This document shows, piece by piece, positions 20,187 to 27,637 of a DNA stretch of 64,000 nucleotides. Position numbers and translations under genes: made by a program. This stretch comes from Egibacteraceae bacterium (lineage in GTDB: Bacteria > Actinomycetota > Nitriliruptoria > Euzebyales > Egibacteraceae), in contig JAUJMQ010000002.1 in assembly GCA_030446775.1 (NCBI GenBank), positions 1 to 64,000 on the forward strand, given 5' to 3'. The notes beneath the pieces were generated by a model that did not search any database, was not told the DNA's origin, and saw only the letters and a list, made by a program, of their open reading frames with translations. Within the stretch, counting starts at the first letter, position 1. Each line of letters starts with the position of its first letter.

Positions 20187-20700
20187 GTCCTACGAGCTCG
20201 ACCCGGTCGACTGGGTGACCGCGGGAGCGGTCGGCGAGCCGGGGCAGCGCACCTTCTACGTGCAGGCACGCCAGGGTCAAGACCTGCTCGCGCTCGTCGT
20301 CGAGAAGAGCCAGGTCAAATGGCTCGCGCAGCTCGCCCAGGAGCTGCTCAACCGGGTCGGGGTGACCGTCCAGCCCGACGACCTCGACGCGGCCGCGCAG
20401 CAGCTCCGGGAGCCGATCGTCCCCGCGTGGCGCGTCGGGTCGCTGAGCCTGGGGACCGACGAGGACGGGGAGCGGTTCCTGCTGGAGGCCGAGGAGCTTG
20501 CCGGCGACGAGGAGCAGGAGGAGCCCGGCACGGCCCGCCTGTGGATGTCACGCGACCAGCTCGTCGCGATGGCGGCCTACGCGGCGTTCATCATCGAGGC
20601 CGGCGCGCGCGACTCCTGCAGGCTGTGCGGCCGCCCCATCGACCCGCAGAGCGGCCACGTCTGCCCGGCACGCAACGGCTACGGGCCGCTCACCCGGTGA
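20179..20700 (+). CDS. DUF3090 family protein (Rv2134c type)
   Basis: 173 residues from GTG 20179, overlapping the phosphatase stop. Seen: [65 protein letters not shown], and a C-terminal zinc-knuckle-like [21 protein letters not shown]. Function unknown; the family nearly always lies between the histidine phosphatase and the SCO1664 gene. In M. tuberculosis the trio is next to mshC (mycothiol ligase), but no mshC lies here. The stop overlaps the next GTG start. Confidence 0.92.
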   Translation: MAESYELDPVDWVTAGAVGEPGQRTFYVQARQGQDLLALVVEKSQVKWLAQLAQELLNRVGVTVQPDDLDAAAQQLREPIVPAWRVGSLSLGTDEDGERFLLEAEELAGDEEQEEPGTARLWMSRDQLVAMAAYAAFIIEAGARDSCRLCGRPIDPQSGHVCPARNGYGPLTR

Positions 20701-21455
20701 GCGTGCGCCCCGGCGGCCCCCTTTCCGACGTCGCGGCCGACCTGCGCTCGCTGCTGGCGACCGAGCCGCTGGCGGTCCACGGGCGCATCGTCAACGCGAG
20801 CAACCACACGACGCTCGTCCAGGTCGGCGACCCGCAGCTCGACGTGCTGGGCGTGTACAAGCCCCGGGCGGGGGAGCGTCCCCTGTGGGACTTCCCGGGC
20901 GGGACGCTGCACCGGCGGGAGGTCGCCGCCTCGGTCGTCAGCGACGTCCTCGGCTGGGGGATCGTGCCCCCGACGGTCCTGCGCGACGGCCCGATGGGCG
21001 TCGGGTCGTTGCAGCTGTTCGTCCCCCACGACCCCGAGCGGCACTACTTCGTCCTCGTCGACGAGTCCGACGACCACGACGAGCAGCTCGCGCGGATGGC
21101 GGTGTTCGACCTGCTCGTCAACAACGCCGACCGCAAGGCCAGTCACGTGCTGCTCGACGGCGACGGGCACCTGTGGGGTTGTGACCACGGCCTGACGTTC
21201 CACGTCCAGACCAAGGTCCGCACGGTCATCTGGGAGTTCGGCGGGACGCCGCTGGCGCCGGCGTGGCGAGACGACCTCGGCCGGCTGTCGGCCGTCCTGG
21301 ACGACCCCGCGTCCGGCGCGGGGGCCGCGCTCGCCGACCTCCTGTCGGCCCACGAGCTCGCGGTCCTGGGCCTGCGGGCGCAGGCGCTGGCCCGGATGGC
21401 GGTGCTCCCCGCCATCGAGGAGGACCGCCGTCCCTACCCCTGGCCGCCGCTGTAG
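20697..21455 (+). CDS. SCO1664 family protein (phosphatidylinositol-kinase-like fold)
   Basis: 252 residues. It carries features of the atypical-kinase family distantly related to PI3/4-kinases: LDVLGVYKPRAGERPLWDFPGGTLHRREVAASVVSDVLGWGIVPPTV, a DLLVNNADRKASHVLLDGDGHLWGCDHGLTF catalytic/metal region (NNADRKxxH and the CDHG acidic pair), and FHVQTKVRTVIWEFGGTPL. Third member of the conserved trio. GTG 20697 overlaps the DUF3090 stop (GTGA); GTG 20703 is an alternative. The kinase activity is an inference from fold. Confidence 0.9.
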   Translation: MSVRPGGPLSDVAADLRSLLATEPLAVHGRIVNASNHTTLVQVGDPQLDVLGVYKPRAGERPLWDFPGGTLHRREVAASVVSDVLGWGIVPPTVLRDGPMGVGSLQLFVPHDPERHYFVLVDESDDHDEQLARMAVFDLLVNNADRKASHVLLDGDGHLWGCDHGLTFHVQTKVRTVIWEFGGTPLAPAWRDDLGRLSAVLDDPASGAGAALADLLSAHELAVLGLRAQALARMAVLPAIEEDRRPYPWPPL

Positions 21456-21459
21456 CCGC

Positions 21460-22002
21460 TCAGCCGCCCGGGCGGACCGCGGCGATCTCGTCCCCGTCGG
21501 CGTCGAGCGCCACGACGCGATCCGGCTTCGTCCCGGCCGGCAGCTCCGTGGCGAAGAAGCCCACCGGGAAGCCGAGCTCGTCGGCCCGCACCGGCGCGGT
21601 GACCGGCGCGCCGGCCGTCGGCTCGACGACGACCTCGCCCACGGACTCGGCCGCGACGCCGATCAGCACGACGAGGTCGTCGCCCAGCGCGACCCCGCGC
21701 ACCCCCTGGAGCGGCTCGCCGGTGTCGGCGGCGGCGCAGGCACGCTCGACGACCTCGGCCCGGTAGCGCAGCTCCACGCAGTTGTCGCTGCCGTCGAAAC
21801 GGGCGACCGCCTCCCAGACCTGGCCGTCGAGCGTCCCGCTGTCGATCGGCTCGCGCAGGGTCCGCGGGTGCTGCTCCTGGCGCACCCGCTCCTGGAGCGC
21901 GGGCGCGACGGCGGCGCCACCGACCCCGAACACGACGGCGGCCGCGACGCCGACGACGACGAGCGCACGACCGGACAGCGTGCGGCCCTCGGGCGACTCC
22001 AT
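21460..22002 (-). CDS. Membrane-anchored protein of unknown function
   Basis: 180 residues from ATG 22002. One N-terminal membrane segment (ALVVVGVAAAVVFGVGGAAVAPAL, about 13-36), then an exported domain: LREPIDSGTLDGQVWEAVARFDGSDNCVELRYRAEVVERACAAADTGEPLQGVRGVALGDDLVVLIGVAAESVGEVVVEP. The two cysteines could form a disulfide. I do not recognise the domain. It is convergent with the SCO1664 gene (4 bases apart) and divergent from ilvA (19 bases), so ilvA's promoter overlaps its 5' end. Confidence 0.65.
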   Translation of the reverse strand: MESPEGRTLSGRALVVVGVAAAVVFGVGGAAVAPALQERVRQEQHPRTLREPIDSGTLDGQVWEAVARFDGSDNCVELRYRAEVVERACAAADTGEPLQGVRGVALGDDLVVLIGVAAESVGEVVVEPTAGAPVTAPVRADELGFPVGFFATELPAGTKPDRVVALDADGDEIAAVRPGG

Positions 22003-22008
22003 GCCCCC

Positions 22009-22014
22009 TATGCT
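22009..22014 (+). promoter_or_regulatory. -10 box TATGCT that decides the ilvA start
   Basis: TATGCT ends 7 bases before GTG 22022. The tempting upstream ATG (22010) is part of this box and would not be in the transcript. The spacing equals that before several other genes in the window, so a leaderless GTG start is preferred. Confidence 0.5.
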
Positions 22015-22021
22015 CGCACGC

Positions 22022-23236
22022 GTGCGCAGCGACCTGATCGTCCTGTCCGACGTGCTGGCCGCCGCCCAGCGGTTGACCGGCGTCGTCCAGGTGACGCCGC
22101 TGGAGCCCTCGCGGGCCGTCTCGGAGCTGGTCGGTGTCCGCACGCTGCTCAAGTGCGAGCACCTGCAGCGGACGGGCTCGTTCAAGATGCGCGGCGCGTA
22201 CAACCGCATCGCCCAGCTCAGCGACGACGAGCGCGCCCGCGGGGTGGCCTGCGCCTCGGCAGGCAACCACGCCCAGGGGGTCGCCCTGTCCGCGCAGCTG
22301 CTCGGCGTGAAGGCGACGGTCTTCATGCCGGCTGGCGCGCCGCTGCCCAAGGTCGAGGCGACGCGGGCCTACGGCGCCGAGGTGGTGCTGTCGGGGGAGG
22401 GCTTCGACGACGCGTTCGACGCCGCGCAGAAGTGGGTGGCCGACAACGGCGCGGTGTTCGTGCACCCCTTCGACCACCCCGACATCATCGCGGGGCAGGG
22501 CACCCTCGGCCTGGAGATCCTCGACCAGGTCCCCGACGCGGGGACCATCGTCGTGCCGATGGGCGGCGGCGGGCTGATCTCCGGGGTCGCCGCGGCCGCG
22601 AAGGCCCGCCGCCCCGACGTGCGCGTCGTCGGGGTGGAGGCGGCGGCCGCAGCGGCGTTCCCGGCATCGCTGGAGGCCGGGCACCCGGTGACCCTGGAGG
22701 CCGTCGCCACGATCGCGGACGGCATCGCGGTCAAGACCCCCGGGGAGCTGACGCTGGCCCACGTGCGGGCCTACGTCGACGAGGTCGTCACCGTGAGCGA
22801 CGAGGCGATCGCCAGGGCGGTGCTGCTCCTCGTGGAGCGGGCCAAGCAGGTGGTCGAGCCGTCGGGTGCGGCGGGTCTGGCGGCGGTGCTGTCCGGGGCG
22901 GCGACCCTCGTCGGGCCGGTTGTCGTGCTGCTGTGCGGCGGCAACGTCGACCCGCTGCTGCTCATGCGGATCATCTCCTCGGGGATGGTGGAGGAGGGTC
23001 GCTACCTCACGCTGCGCACGCGCCTCGCGGACCGGCCGGGCGCCCTGTCGCGGCTGCTGGGCCTGCTCGCCGGCGTCGGGGGCAACGTCGTGGCCGTCGA
23101 GCACCACCGGCACGGCACCCGGTTGGGGCTGCAAGAAGTCGAGGTCGCGCTGGAGATCGAGACCCGCGGGCCGGCCCATATCGACGAGGTGCTCGCCGTC
23201 CTCGCCGGCGACGGTTACCCGGTGAGAAGGGACTAG
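22022..23236 (+). CDS. ilvA: Threonine ammonia-lyase (threonine dehydratase) with ACT domain
   Basis: PLP enzyme that deaminates threonine to 2-oxobutanoate (isoleucine route or catabolism). 404 residues. Seen: VTPLEPSRAVSELVG, the PLP lysine in GSFKMRGAYNRI, CASAGNHAQGVALSAQLLG, the glycine loop VPMGGGGLISGVAAAAKARRPDVRVVGVEA, VEPSGAAGLAAVL, and LLCGGNVDP. A single ACT-like domain closes the protein (TLRTRLADRPGALSRLLGLLAGVGGNVVAVEHHRHG, about 325-400). One ACT domain and about 400 residues match the catabolic/TdcB-YbgI-like actinobacterial class rather than E. coli IlvA (about 510). Biosynthetic versus catabolic role cannot be settled here. Confidence 0.93.
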   Translation: MRSDLIVLSDVLAAAQRLTGVVQVTPLEPSRAVSELVGVRTLLKCEHLQRTGSFKMRGAYNRIAQLSDDERARGVACASAGNHAQGVALSAQLLGVKATVFMPAGAPLPKVEATRAYGAEVVLSGEGFDDAFDAAQKWVADNGAVFVHPFDHPDIIAGQGTLGLEILDQVPDAGTIVVPMGGGGLISGVAAAAKARRPDVRVVGVEAAAAAAFPASLEAGHPVTLEAVATIADGIAVKTPGELTLAHVRAYVDEVVTVSDEAIARAVLLLVERAKQVVEPSGAAGLAAVLSGAATLVGPVVVLLCGGNVDPLLLMRIISSGMVEEGRYLTLRTRLADRPGALSRLLGLLAGVGGNVVAVEHHRHGTRLGLQEVEVALEIETRGPAHIDEVLAVLAGDGYPVRRD

Positions 23237-23294
23237 GCGAGCCGGCTGCAGCAACGACCAGGTGCAGCGCACCATCCGTCGCGCCGTCCCCGTC

Positions 23295-24248
23295 TCAGGG
23301 CAGGCGCGGGGCCAGCTCGTCGGTCCAGAAACGGAAGAAGCCGTCGACGTCATCGGCGATCTGCACCACGCAGATCTCGTCGTAGCCGGCGTCGACGAAC
23401 TTCGTGATCGCCTCGACCGAGACCTCGGGGTCCGGGCCGCAGGCGACCATCTCTGTGACGTCGGACTCGCGCACGGTCGCCACCGCGGCCTCGAAGTTCA
23501 CCGGGTTGGGCAGCTCGGCCTGCACCTTCCAGCCCAGGACGCCGAACGCGAAGCGCATCGCCAGCCGCTTCGCGCGCGCCTCGTCGGCGTCGTAGCTGAT
23601 CGCCACCTGGCCGATCTTGCGCTTGCCGGCGCCGGCCTCCTTCTCGTAGGCCGCCACGAGCTCGGCGTCCGGCTCGGTCGAGACGAAGTGGGCGTCCAGC
23701 TGCGCCGCCATCGCGATGGACGCGGCGCCGCTGCCGGCGATCGCGATCGGCACGGGCTCGTCGGGCAGCGAGTACAGCCGCGCGTCCTCGACGGTGACGT
23801 GCTTGCCGCGGTAGGTGACGAACTCGCCGGTCCACAGCAGCCGCATCGCCTCGACGGCCTCGGCGAGCATCTCGTGGCGGATGTCGATCGACGGCCAGCC
23901 GGCGCCGACGACGTGCTCGTTGAGCCGCTCGCCGGCGCCCAGCCCGAGGGTGAACCGCCCGTCGCTCAGAATCGCGATCGTGGCCGCCGCCTGGGCGATG
24001 ATCGCGGGGTGGTAGCGGATGATCGGGCAGGTCACGAGCGTGGTGAGCCCGATCCGCTCGGTCGCGTGCGCGACGGCCCCCAGGACGCTCCAGGCGAACG
24101 GGCTGTCGCTGTGGCTGTCCAGCCACGGATGGAAGTGGTCGGAGATGACCGCAAAGTCAAAGCCCGTCTCCTCCGCCCGCTGCGCCTGCCCGACGAGCGC
24201 CTTCGGGCCGTTCAGCTCGCTGAACAGGGTGTAGCCCCACTTGACCAT
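23295..24248 (-). CDS. LLM-class F420-dependent oxidoreductase (TIGR03557-like, G6PDH-related)
   Basis: 317-residue luciferase-like TIM-barrel flavin/F420 enzyme. Seen: MVKWGYTLFSELNGPKALVGQAQRAEETGFDFAVISDHFHPW, the SDHFHPW active-site histidine segment, TTLVTCPIIRYHPAIIAQAAATIAILSDGRFTLGLGAGERLNEHVVG, and IAIAGSGAASIAMAAQ. The pattern is that of F420-dependent glucose-6-phosphate dehydrogenase relatives. Use of F420 is inferred from family and supports an actinobacterial host. GAGGAG lies upstream of ATG 24248. It stands alone, convergent with ilvA. Confidence 0.88.
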   Translation of the reverse strand: MVKWGYTLFSELNGPKALVGQAQRAEETGFDFAVISDHFHPWLDSHSDSPFAWSVLGAVAHATERIGLTTLVTCPIIRYHPAIIAQAAATIAILSDGRFTLGLGAGERLNEHVVGAGWPSIDIRHEMLAEAVEAMRLLWTGEFVTYRGKHVTVEDARLYSLPDEPVPIAIAGSGAASIAMAAQLDAHFVSTEPDAELVAAYEKEAGAGKRKIGQVAISYDADEARAKRLAMRFAFGVLGWKVQAELPNPVNFEAAVATVRESDVTEMVACGPDPEVSVEAITKFVDAGYDEICVVQIADDVDGFFRFWTDELAPRLP

Positions 24249-24333
24249 CGAGCACTCCTCGACGCGACGCCCGTCCGGGCACTCGCCCTACCCGCCCCCC
24301 GGCCGGGTCACGCGCTTGCCGGCCGGCCCCGGC

Positions 24334-24339
24334 TAGGCT
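24334..24339 (+). promoter_or_regulatory. -10 box TAGGCT before the acyltransferase gene
   Basis: TAGGCT lies 35 bases before ATG 24375, followed by a clear GACAGGAGGGGG ribosome site. The same hexamer precedes arcA. Confidence 0.4.
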
Positions 24340-24374
24340 GCCGTCCCGGGGCGGGGGAGGGACAGGAGGGGGCG

Positions 24375-25154
24375 ATGGAGCCGGTCTACACGCCGGTCGT
24401 GGCCGCGGTGAACGGGCTGTACCGCGCGATGGGCTGGCAGGTCCGCGTCACCGGCGCCGAGCACGTCCCGGCCGCCGGGCCGGCGGTCATCGCCACGAAC
24501 CACGTCGGCTACCTCGACTTCACCTTCGTCGGCTACGGGGTCCGCGGCCGCGGGCGGCTTCTGCGCTTCCTGGCCAAGGCCGAGCTCTTCGACCACCCCG
24601 TCGCCGGGCCGCTGATGCGCGGGATGAAGCACATCCCCGTCGACCGCTTCGGACGTGCGGCCGACGTCCTGGCCGTGGCCGAGGCGGCGCTGCGGCGCGG
24701 CGAGGTCGTCGCGATGTTCCCCGAGGGCACGATCAGCCGCTCGTTCGTCCCCGCGGCGGGCAAGTCCGGCGCCGCCCGGATGGCGTTGGACACCGGCGCC
24801 CCGCTGATCCCCGGCGCGGTGTGGGGCAGCCAGCGGCTGCTGACCAAGGGCCGTCCGCGCAACCTCCAGCGCAACGTCGTCGTCACCGTCGACTTCGGGC
24901 CGCCGGTCGCCGCCACGGCGGGCGAGGACGCGGGTGCGGTGACGCGACGGCTGATGGCGGCGATCGGTGAGCTCACCGATCGCGCGTCGCGCGACTACCC
25001 GCAGCGTCCGGCCGGCGAGCACGACCGCTGGTGGCTGCCCGCCCACCTCGGCGGTGGCGCCCCCAGCGTGGAGGAGTCCGCCGCGCTCGCGGCGGTCGAG
25101 TCGGCCGAGCGCCGGGCGCGGCGCCGGCAGGAGCGGAAGGCAGCAGCGCCATGA
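24375..25154 (+). CDS. 1-acyl-sn-glycerol-3-phosphate acyltransferase family protein (PlsC-like)
   Basis: 259-residue membrane-associated acyltransferase of phospholipid synthesis. Seen: motif I NHVGYLDF (HX4D) after [13 protein letters not shown], motif II region [16 protein letters not shown], motif [27 protein letters not shown], motif [18 protein letters not shown]. The C-terminus is a charged helix ([17 protein letters not shown]). ATG 24375 follows a strong ribosome site. Its stop overlaps dodecin by ATGA. The exact lysophospholipid substrate is not determined. Confidence 0.92.
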   Translation: MEPVYTPVVAAVNGLYRAMGWQVRVTGAEHVPAAGPAVIATNHVGYLDFTFVGYGVRGRGRLLRFLAKAELFDHPVAGPLMRGMKHIPVDRFGRAADVLAVAEAALRRGEVVAMFPEGTISRSFVPAAGKSGAARMALDTGAPLIPGAVWGSQRLLTKGRPRNLQRNVVVTVDFGPPVAATAGEDAGAVTRRLMAAIGELTDRASRDYPQRPAGEHDRWWLPAHLGGGAPSVEESAALAAVESAERRARRRQERKAAAP

Positions 25155-25357
25155 GCGACCGGACCTACAAGATCACCGAGATCGTCGGGACGTCGCCGGA
25201 CGGCGTCGACGCCGCGATCCGCAATGCGGTCGCCAAGGCGGCCGAGACGCTGCGCAACCTCGACTGGTTCGAGGTCGTCGACATCCGTGGCCACCTCAGC
25301 GACGGGCGCATCGCCCACACCCAGGTGACGATGAAGGTGGGGTTCCGCCTGGAGTGA
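25151..25357 (+). CDS. Dodecin family protein
   Basis: 68-residue protein of the flavin-binding dodecin family: [68 protein letters not shown]. The one-helix three-strand layout, the tryptophan in NLDWFEVV that stacks on flavin, and the ending TxKVGFRLE match the family. Dodecins store flavin or CoA as dodecamers. The ATGA overlap with the acyltransferase suggests co-translation; a link between the two functions is not known. Confidence 0.93.
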   Translation: MSDRTYKITEIVGTSPDGVDAAIRNAVAKAAETLRNLDWFEVVDIRGHLSDGRIAHTQVTMKVGFRLE

Positions 25358-25376
25358 CGCCCACGCTCGTCGGACG

Positions 25377-25790
25377 CTAGCCGTCCGGCAGCGTCACCGA
25401 GGTCGCGCGGAACACCGGGCCGACCTGGCAGGTGGTCATCACGTCGGGCGCCTCCTGCCCGCCGACGGTCACGGTGTCGCCCGTGCGGGCGACGGCGCCG
25501 TCGGGTCCGGTGAGCGTCAGCGGGCGCAGGCGCAGGCGCCAGCCGCCCGGATACTCGACCTGCCAGCGGGTCGAGCCGTCGTCGATCCACGCGCACCCGC
25601 CCTCCAGCTGCGCGTCGCCGCCCAGCGTGCCGGTGATCCGCACCGGCGCGGCGGCCTCCGACCCCGCGGTCTCCTCCGGCGCCGAAGGCGTCGGGTCGGC
25701 CGCTGGGGACGACCCGCCGGCGTCGGCCGCCCCGCCGCACGCGCTCAGCAACAGAGCGGCCGCGCCGACGAGCAGGCGTGTCGGTCGCAT
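25377..25790 (-). CDS. Small lipoprotein of unknown function
   Basis: 137 residues from ATG 25790 (MRPTRLLVGAAALLLSACGG); LLSAC is a lipobox with the cysteine at about residue 18. A Ser/Pro/Glu-rich linker (about 20-50) leads to a beta-rich domain: VRITGTLGGDAQLEGGCAWIDDGSTRWQVEYPGGWRLRLRPLTLTGPDGAVARTGDTVTVGGQEAPDVMTTCQVGPVFRATSV. It has two cysteines, and a final part that resembles small OB-like extracytoplasmic domains. No family recognised. Divergent from the polymerase gene with 20 bases between starts. Confidence 0.7.
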   Translation of the reverse strand: MRPTRLLVGAAALLLSACGGAADAGGSSPAADPTPSAPEETAGSEAAAPVRITGTLGGDAQLEGGCAWIDDGSTRWQVEYPGGWRLRLRPLTLTGPDGAVARTGDTVTVGGQEAPDVMTTCQVGPVFRATSVTLPDG

Positions 25791-25810
25791 GCGGCACACT
25801 CCGGGTCGCG

Positions 25811-27583
25811 ATGGTCTCCGTCCAACCCTACGTGCACGCCCGCACCGCCGACCAGGCCGCCGCCTGGCTGTCGGAGCTCGGCGACGTCCCGATGGTCGCG
25901 GTCGACACCGAGACCAGCGGCTGGGACCCGTACAGCGACCGGCTGCGGCTCGTGCAGGTCGCGGCCGGCCCCCAGCACCCGGTGCTGGTGCTCGACGCCG
26001 AGCACGTCGATCCCGCGGCCCTCGGCCCGCTGCTCGGCGACCCGGGGGTCTTGAAGGTCTTCCACCACGCCGCGTTCGACCTGCGGTTCCTGGCGACCGC
26101 CGGCGTGCGGGTCTCCCGCGTCGCCGACACGATGCTCGCCCAGCAGCTGCTCGACGGCGGCGAGAAGACCAACGCCGGCGTGGGGCTGGCCGGGCTGGCG
26201 TCGTTCCGGCTCGGGATGGAGCTCGACAAGTCCGTGCGCGACTCGTTCGGAGGTCGCGAGCCGGTCAGCGCGGCGCAGCTGCGCTACGCCGCCGACGACG
26301 CGGTGGCGACCCTGGCCGTGTTCGACCAGCAGTGGCGCGAGCTCGTCGGCCACGGACTCGTGCGCGTCGCGAAGCTGGAGTTCGGCGCCCTGCCGGTGCT
26401 CGCCGACCTCCAGCTGCGGGGCGTCGCGTTCGACGCGCCGCGCTGGGCGGGCGTGCTCACGGTGCTCGAGGCCGAGCTTCCGCAGCTCGAGGAGCAGGTC
26501 CAGGCGGCGCTCGTGAGCCCCGACACCCCCCGCACGCTGTTCGGTCCCGAGCCGGTGAACCTCGACTCCCCCGAGCAGCTTCGCGAGGCGTTGTTGCGCC
26601 TCGGCCTGGACCTGCCCAGCACCCGCGAGACGGTCCTGCGCGACCACCGCGAGCACCCGGCCGTCGGGGCGCTGCTGGAGTACCGCCAGGTCGCCAAGAT
26701 CACGTCGAACTGGGGCGGGGACTGGCACGCCCGCGTCGTACACCCCCGCACCCGTCGGGTCCACGCCGACTGGCGCCAGATCGTCGGCACCGGCCGGATC
26801 GCCTGCAGCGACCCGAACCTGACCCAGGTGCCGAAGGAGGGTCGCTACCGTGCCTGCTTCGGCGGAGAGGAGGGCCGCGCCCTCGTCGTCGCCGACTACT
26901 CCCAGCAGGAGCTGCGGATCCTCGCGGCGGTGTCGGGCGACGCCGCGCTGAATGAGGTGTTCACGCGGGGCGGCGACCTGCACCGCACCACCGCCGCGAT
27001 GGCCTTCCGCGTCGCCGAGGACGCGGTGACGCCCACGCAGCGCGCCGCCGCCAAGGCGCTGAACTTCGGCCTGATGTACGGGATGGGCGCCCCCGGGTTC
27101 GCGCGGGCGACCGGCATGGACCTGGCGGCCGCCCAGCAGGCGATGCAGCGCTACTTCGACGCCTTCCCCGCCGTCGCGGCGTGGCTGGCCGAGGCGGAGG
27201 CCGCCGGCAAGCGCAGCGGCCGGGTCCGCACCCCGATGGGCCGCATCCGCACGCTGGACCCCGCCGCCGGCAGCGTCGTGACGCTGTCGCGCAACGCCCC
27301 GATCCAGGGTGCGGGGGCCGACATGACCAAGCTCGCGCTCGCCGAGGTGGACCGCCGGCTGGCCGAGCGCTTCGGCCGCGACGGCCGCGACGGTCCCGTG
27401 CGCCGCGACGGTCTCGTCCTGGTCGTCCACGACGAGCTGGTCGCCGACGTGCCCGCCGCCGACGCCGAGGAGGCGGCGGCCCTGGTCACCGACGGGATGC
27501 TCACCGCCGCCCGCGAGATCCTGGGCGACGTCCCCGCCGCGGTCGACGCCGAGGTCCGCCCCCGCTGGGGGCAGGCCGGCTGA
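25811..27583 (+). CDS. Bifunctional 3'-5' exonuclease / family-A DNA polymerase (not the canonical PolA)
   Basis: 590 residues, much shorter than actinobacterial PolA (about 900) and without a 5' nuclease. The N-terminal DEDD proofreading domain (about 15-180) has MVAVDTETSG, HHAAFDLRFLA and the YAADDA motif. The polymerase (about 250-590) has motif A VADYSQQELRILAAVSG, motif B RAAAKALNFGLMYGMG (RxxxKxxxFGxxYG), and motif C VVHDELV. All catalytic acids appear intact, including an active-looking proofreading site. Relatives occur in phages, cyanobacteria and some Actinobacteria. ATG 25811 is chosen as the first methionine before VSVQPYVHARTADQAAAWL. No phage gene lies around it; the role (repair, lesion bypass, or element-derived) is open. 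Confidence 0.9.
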   Translation: MVSVQPYVHARTADQAAAWLSELGDVPMVAVDTETSGWDPYSDRLRLVQVAAGPQHPVLVLDAEHVDPAALGPLLGDPGVLKVFHHAAFDLRFLATAGVRVSRVADTMLAQQLLDGGEKTNAGVGLAGLASFRLGMELDKSVRDSFGGREPVSAAQLRYAADDAVATLAVFDQQWRELVGHGLVRVAKLEFGALPVLADLQLRGVAFDAPRWAGVLTVLEAELPQLEEQVQAALVSPDTPRTLFGPEPVNLDSPEQLREALLRLGLDLPSTRETVLRDHREHPAVGALLEYRQVAKITSNWGGDWHARVVHPRTRRVHADWRQIVGTGRIACSDPNLTQVPKEGRYRACFGGEEGRALVVADYSQQELRILAAVSGDAALNEVFTRGGDLHRTTAAMAFRVAEDAVTPTQRAAAKALNFGLMYGMGAPGFARATGMDLAAAQQAMQRYFDAFPAVAAWLAEAEAAGKRSGRVRTPMGRIRTLDPAAGSVVTLSRNAPIQGAGADMTKLALAEVDRRLAERFGRDGRDGPVRRDGLVLVVHDELVADVPAADAEEAAALVTDGMLTAAREILGDVPAAVDAEVRPRWGQAG

Positions 27584-27637
27584 GCGATCAGCGGGCCAAG
27601 GGGGCAGGCCTGGCGGGGCGGTGTGGCCGGGCGGCGG

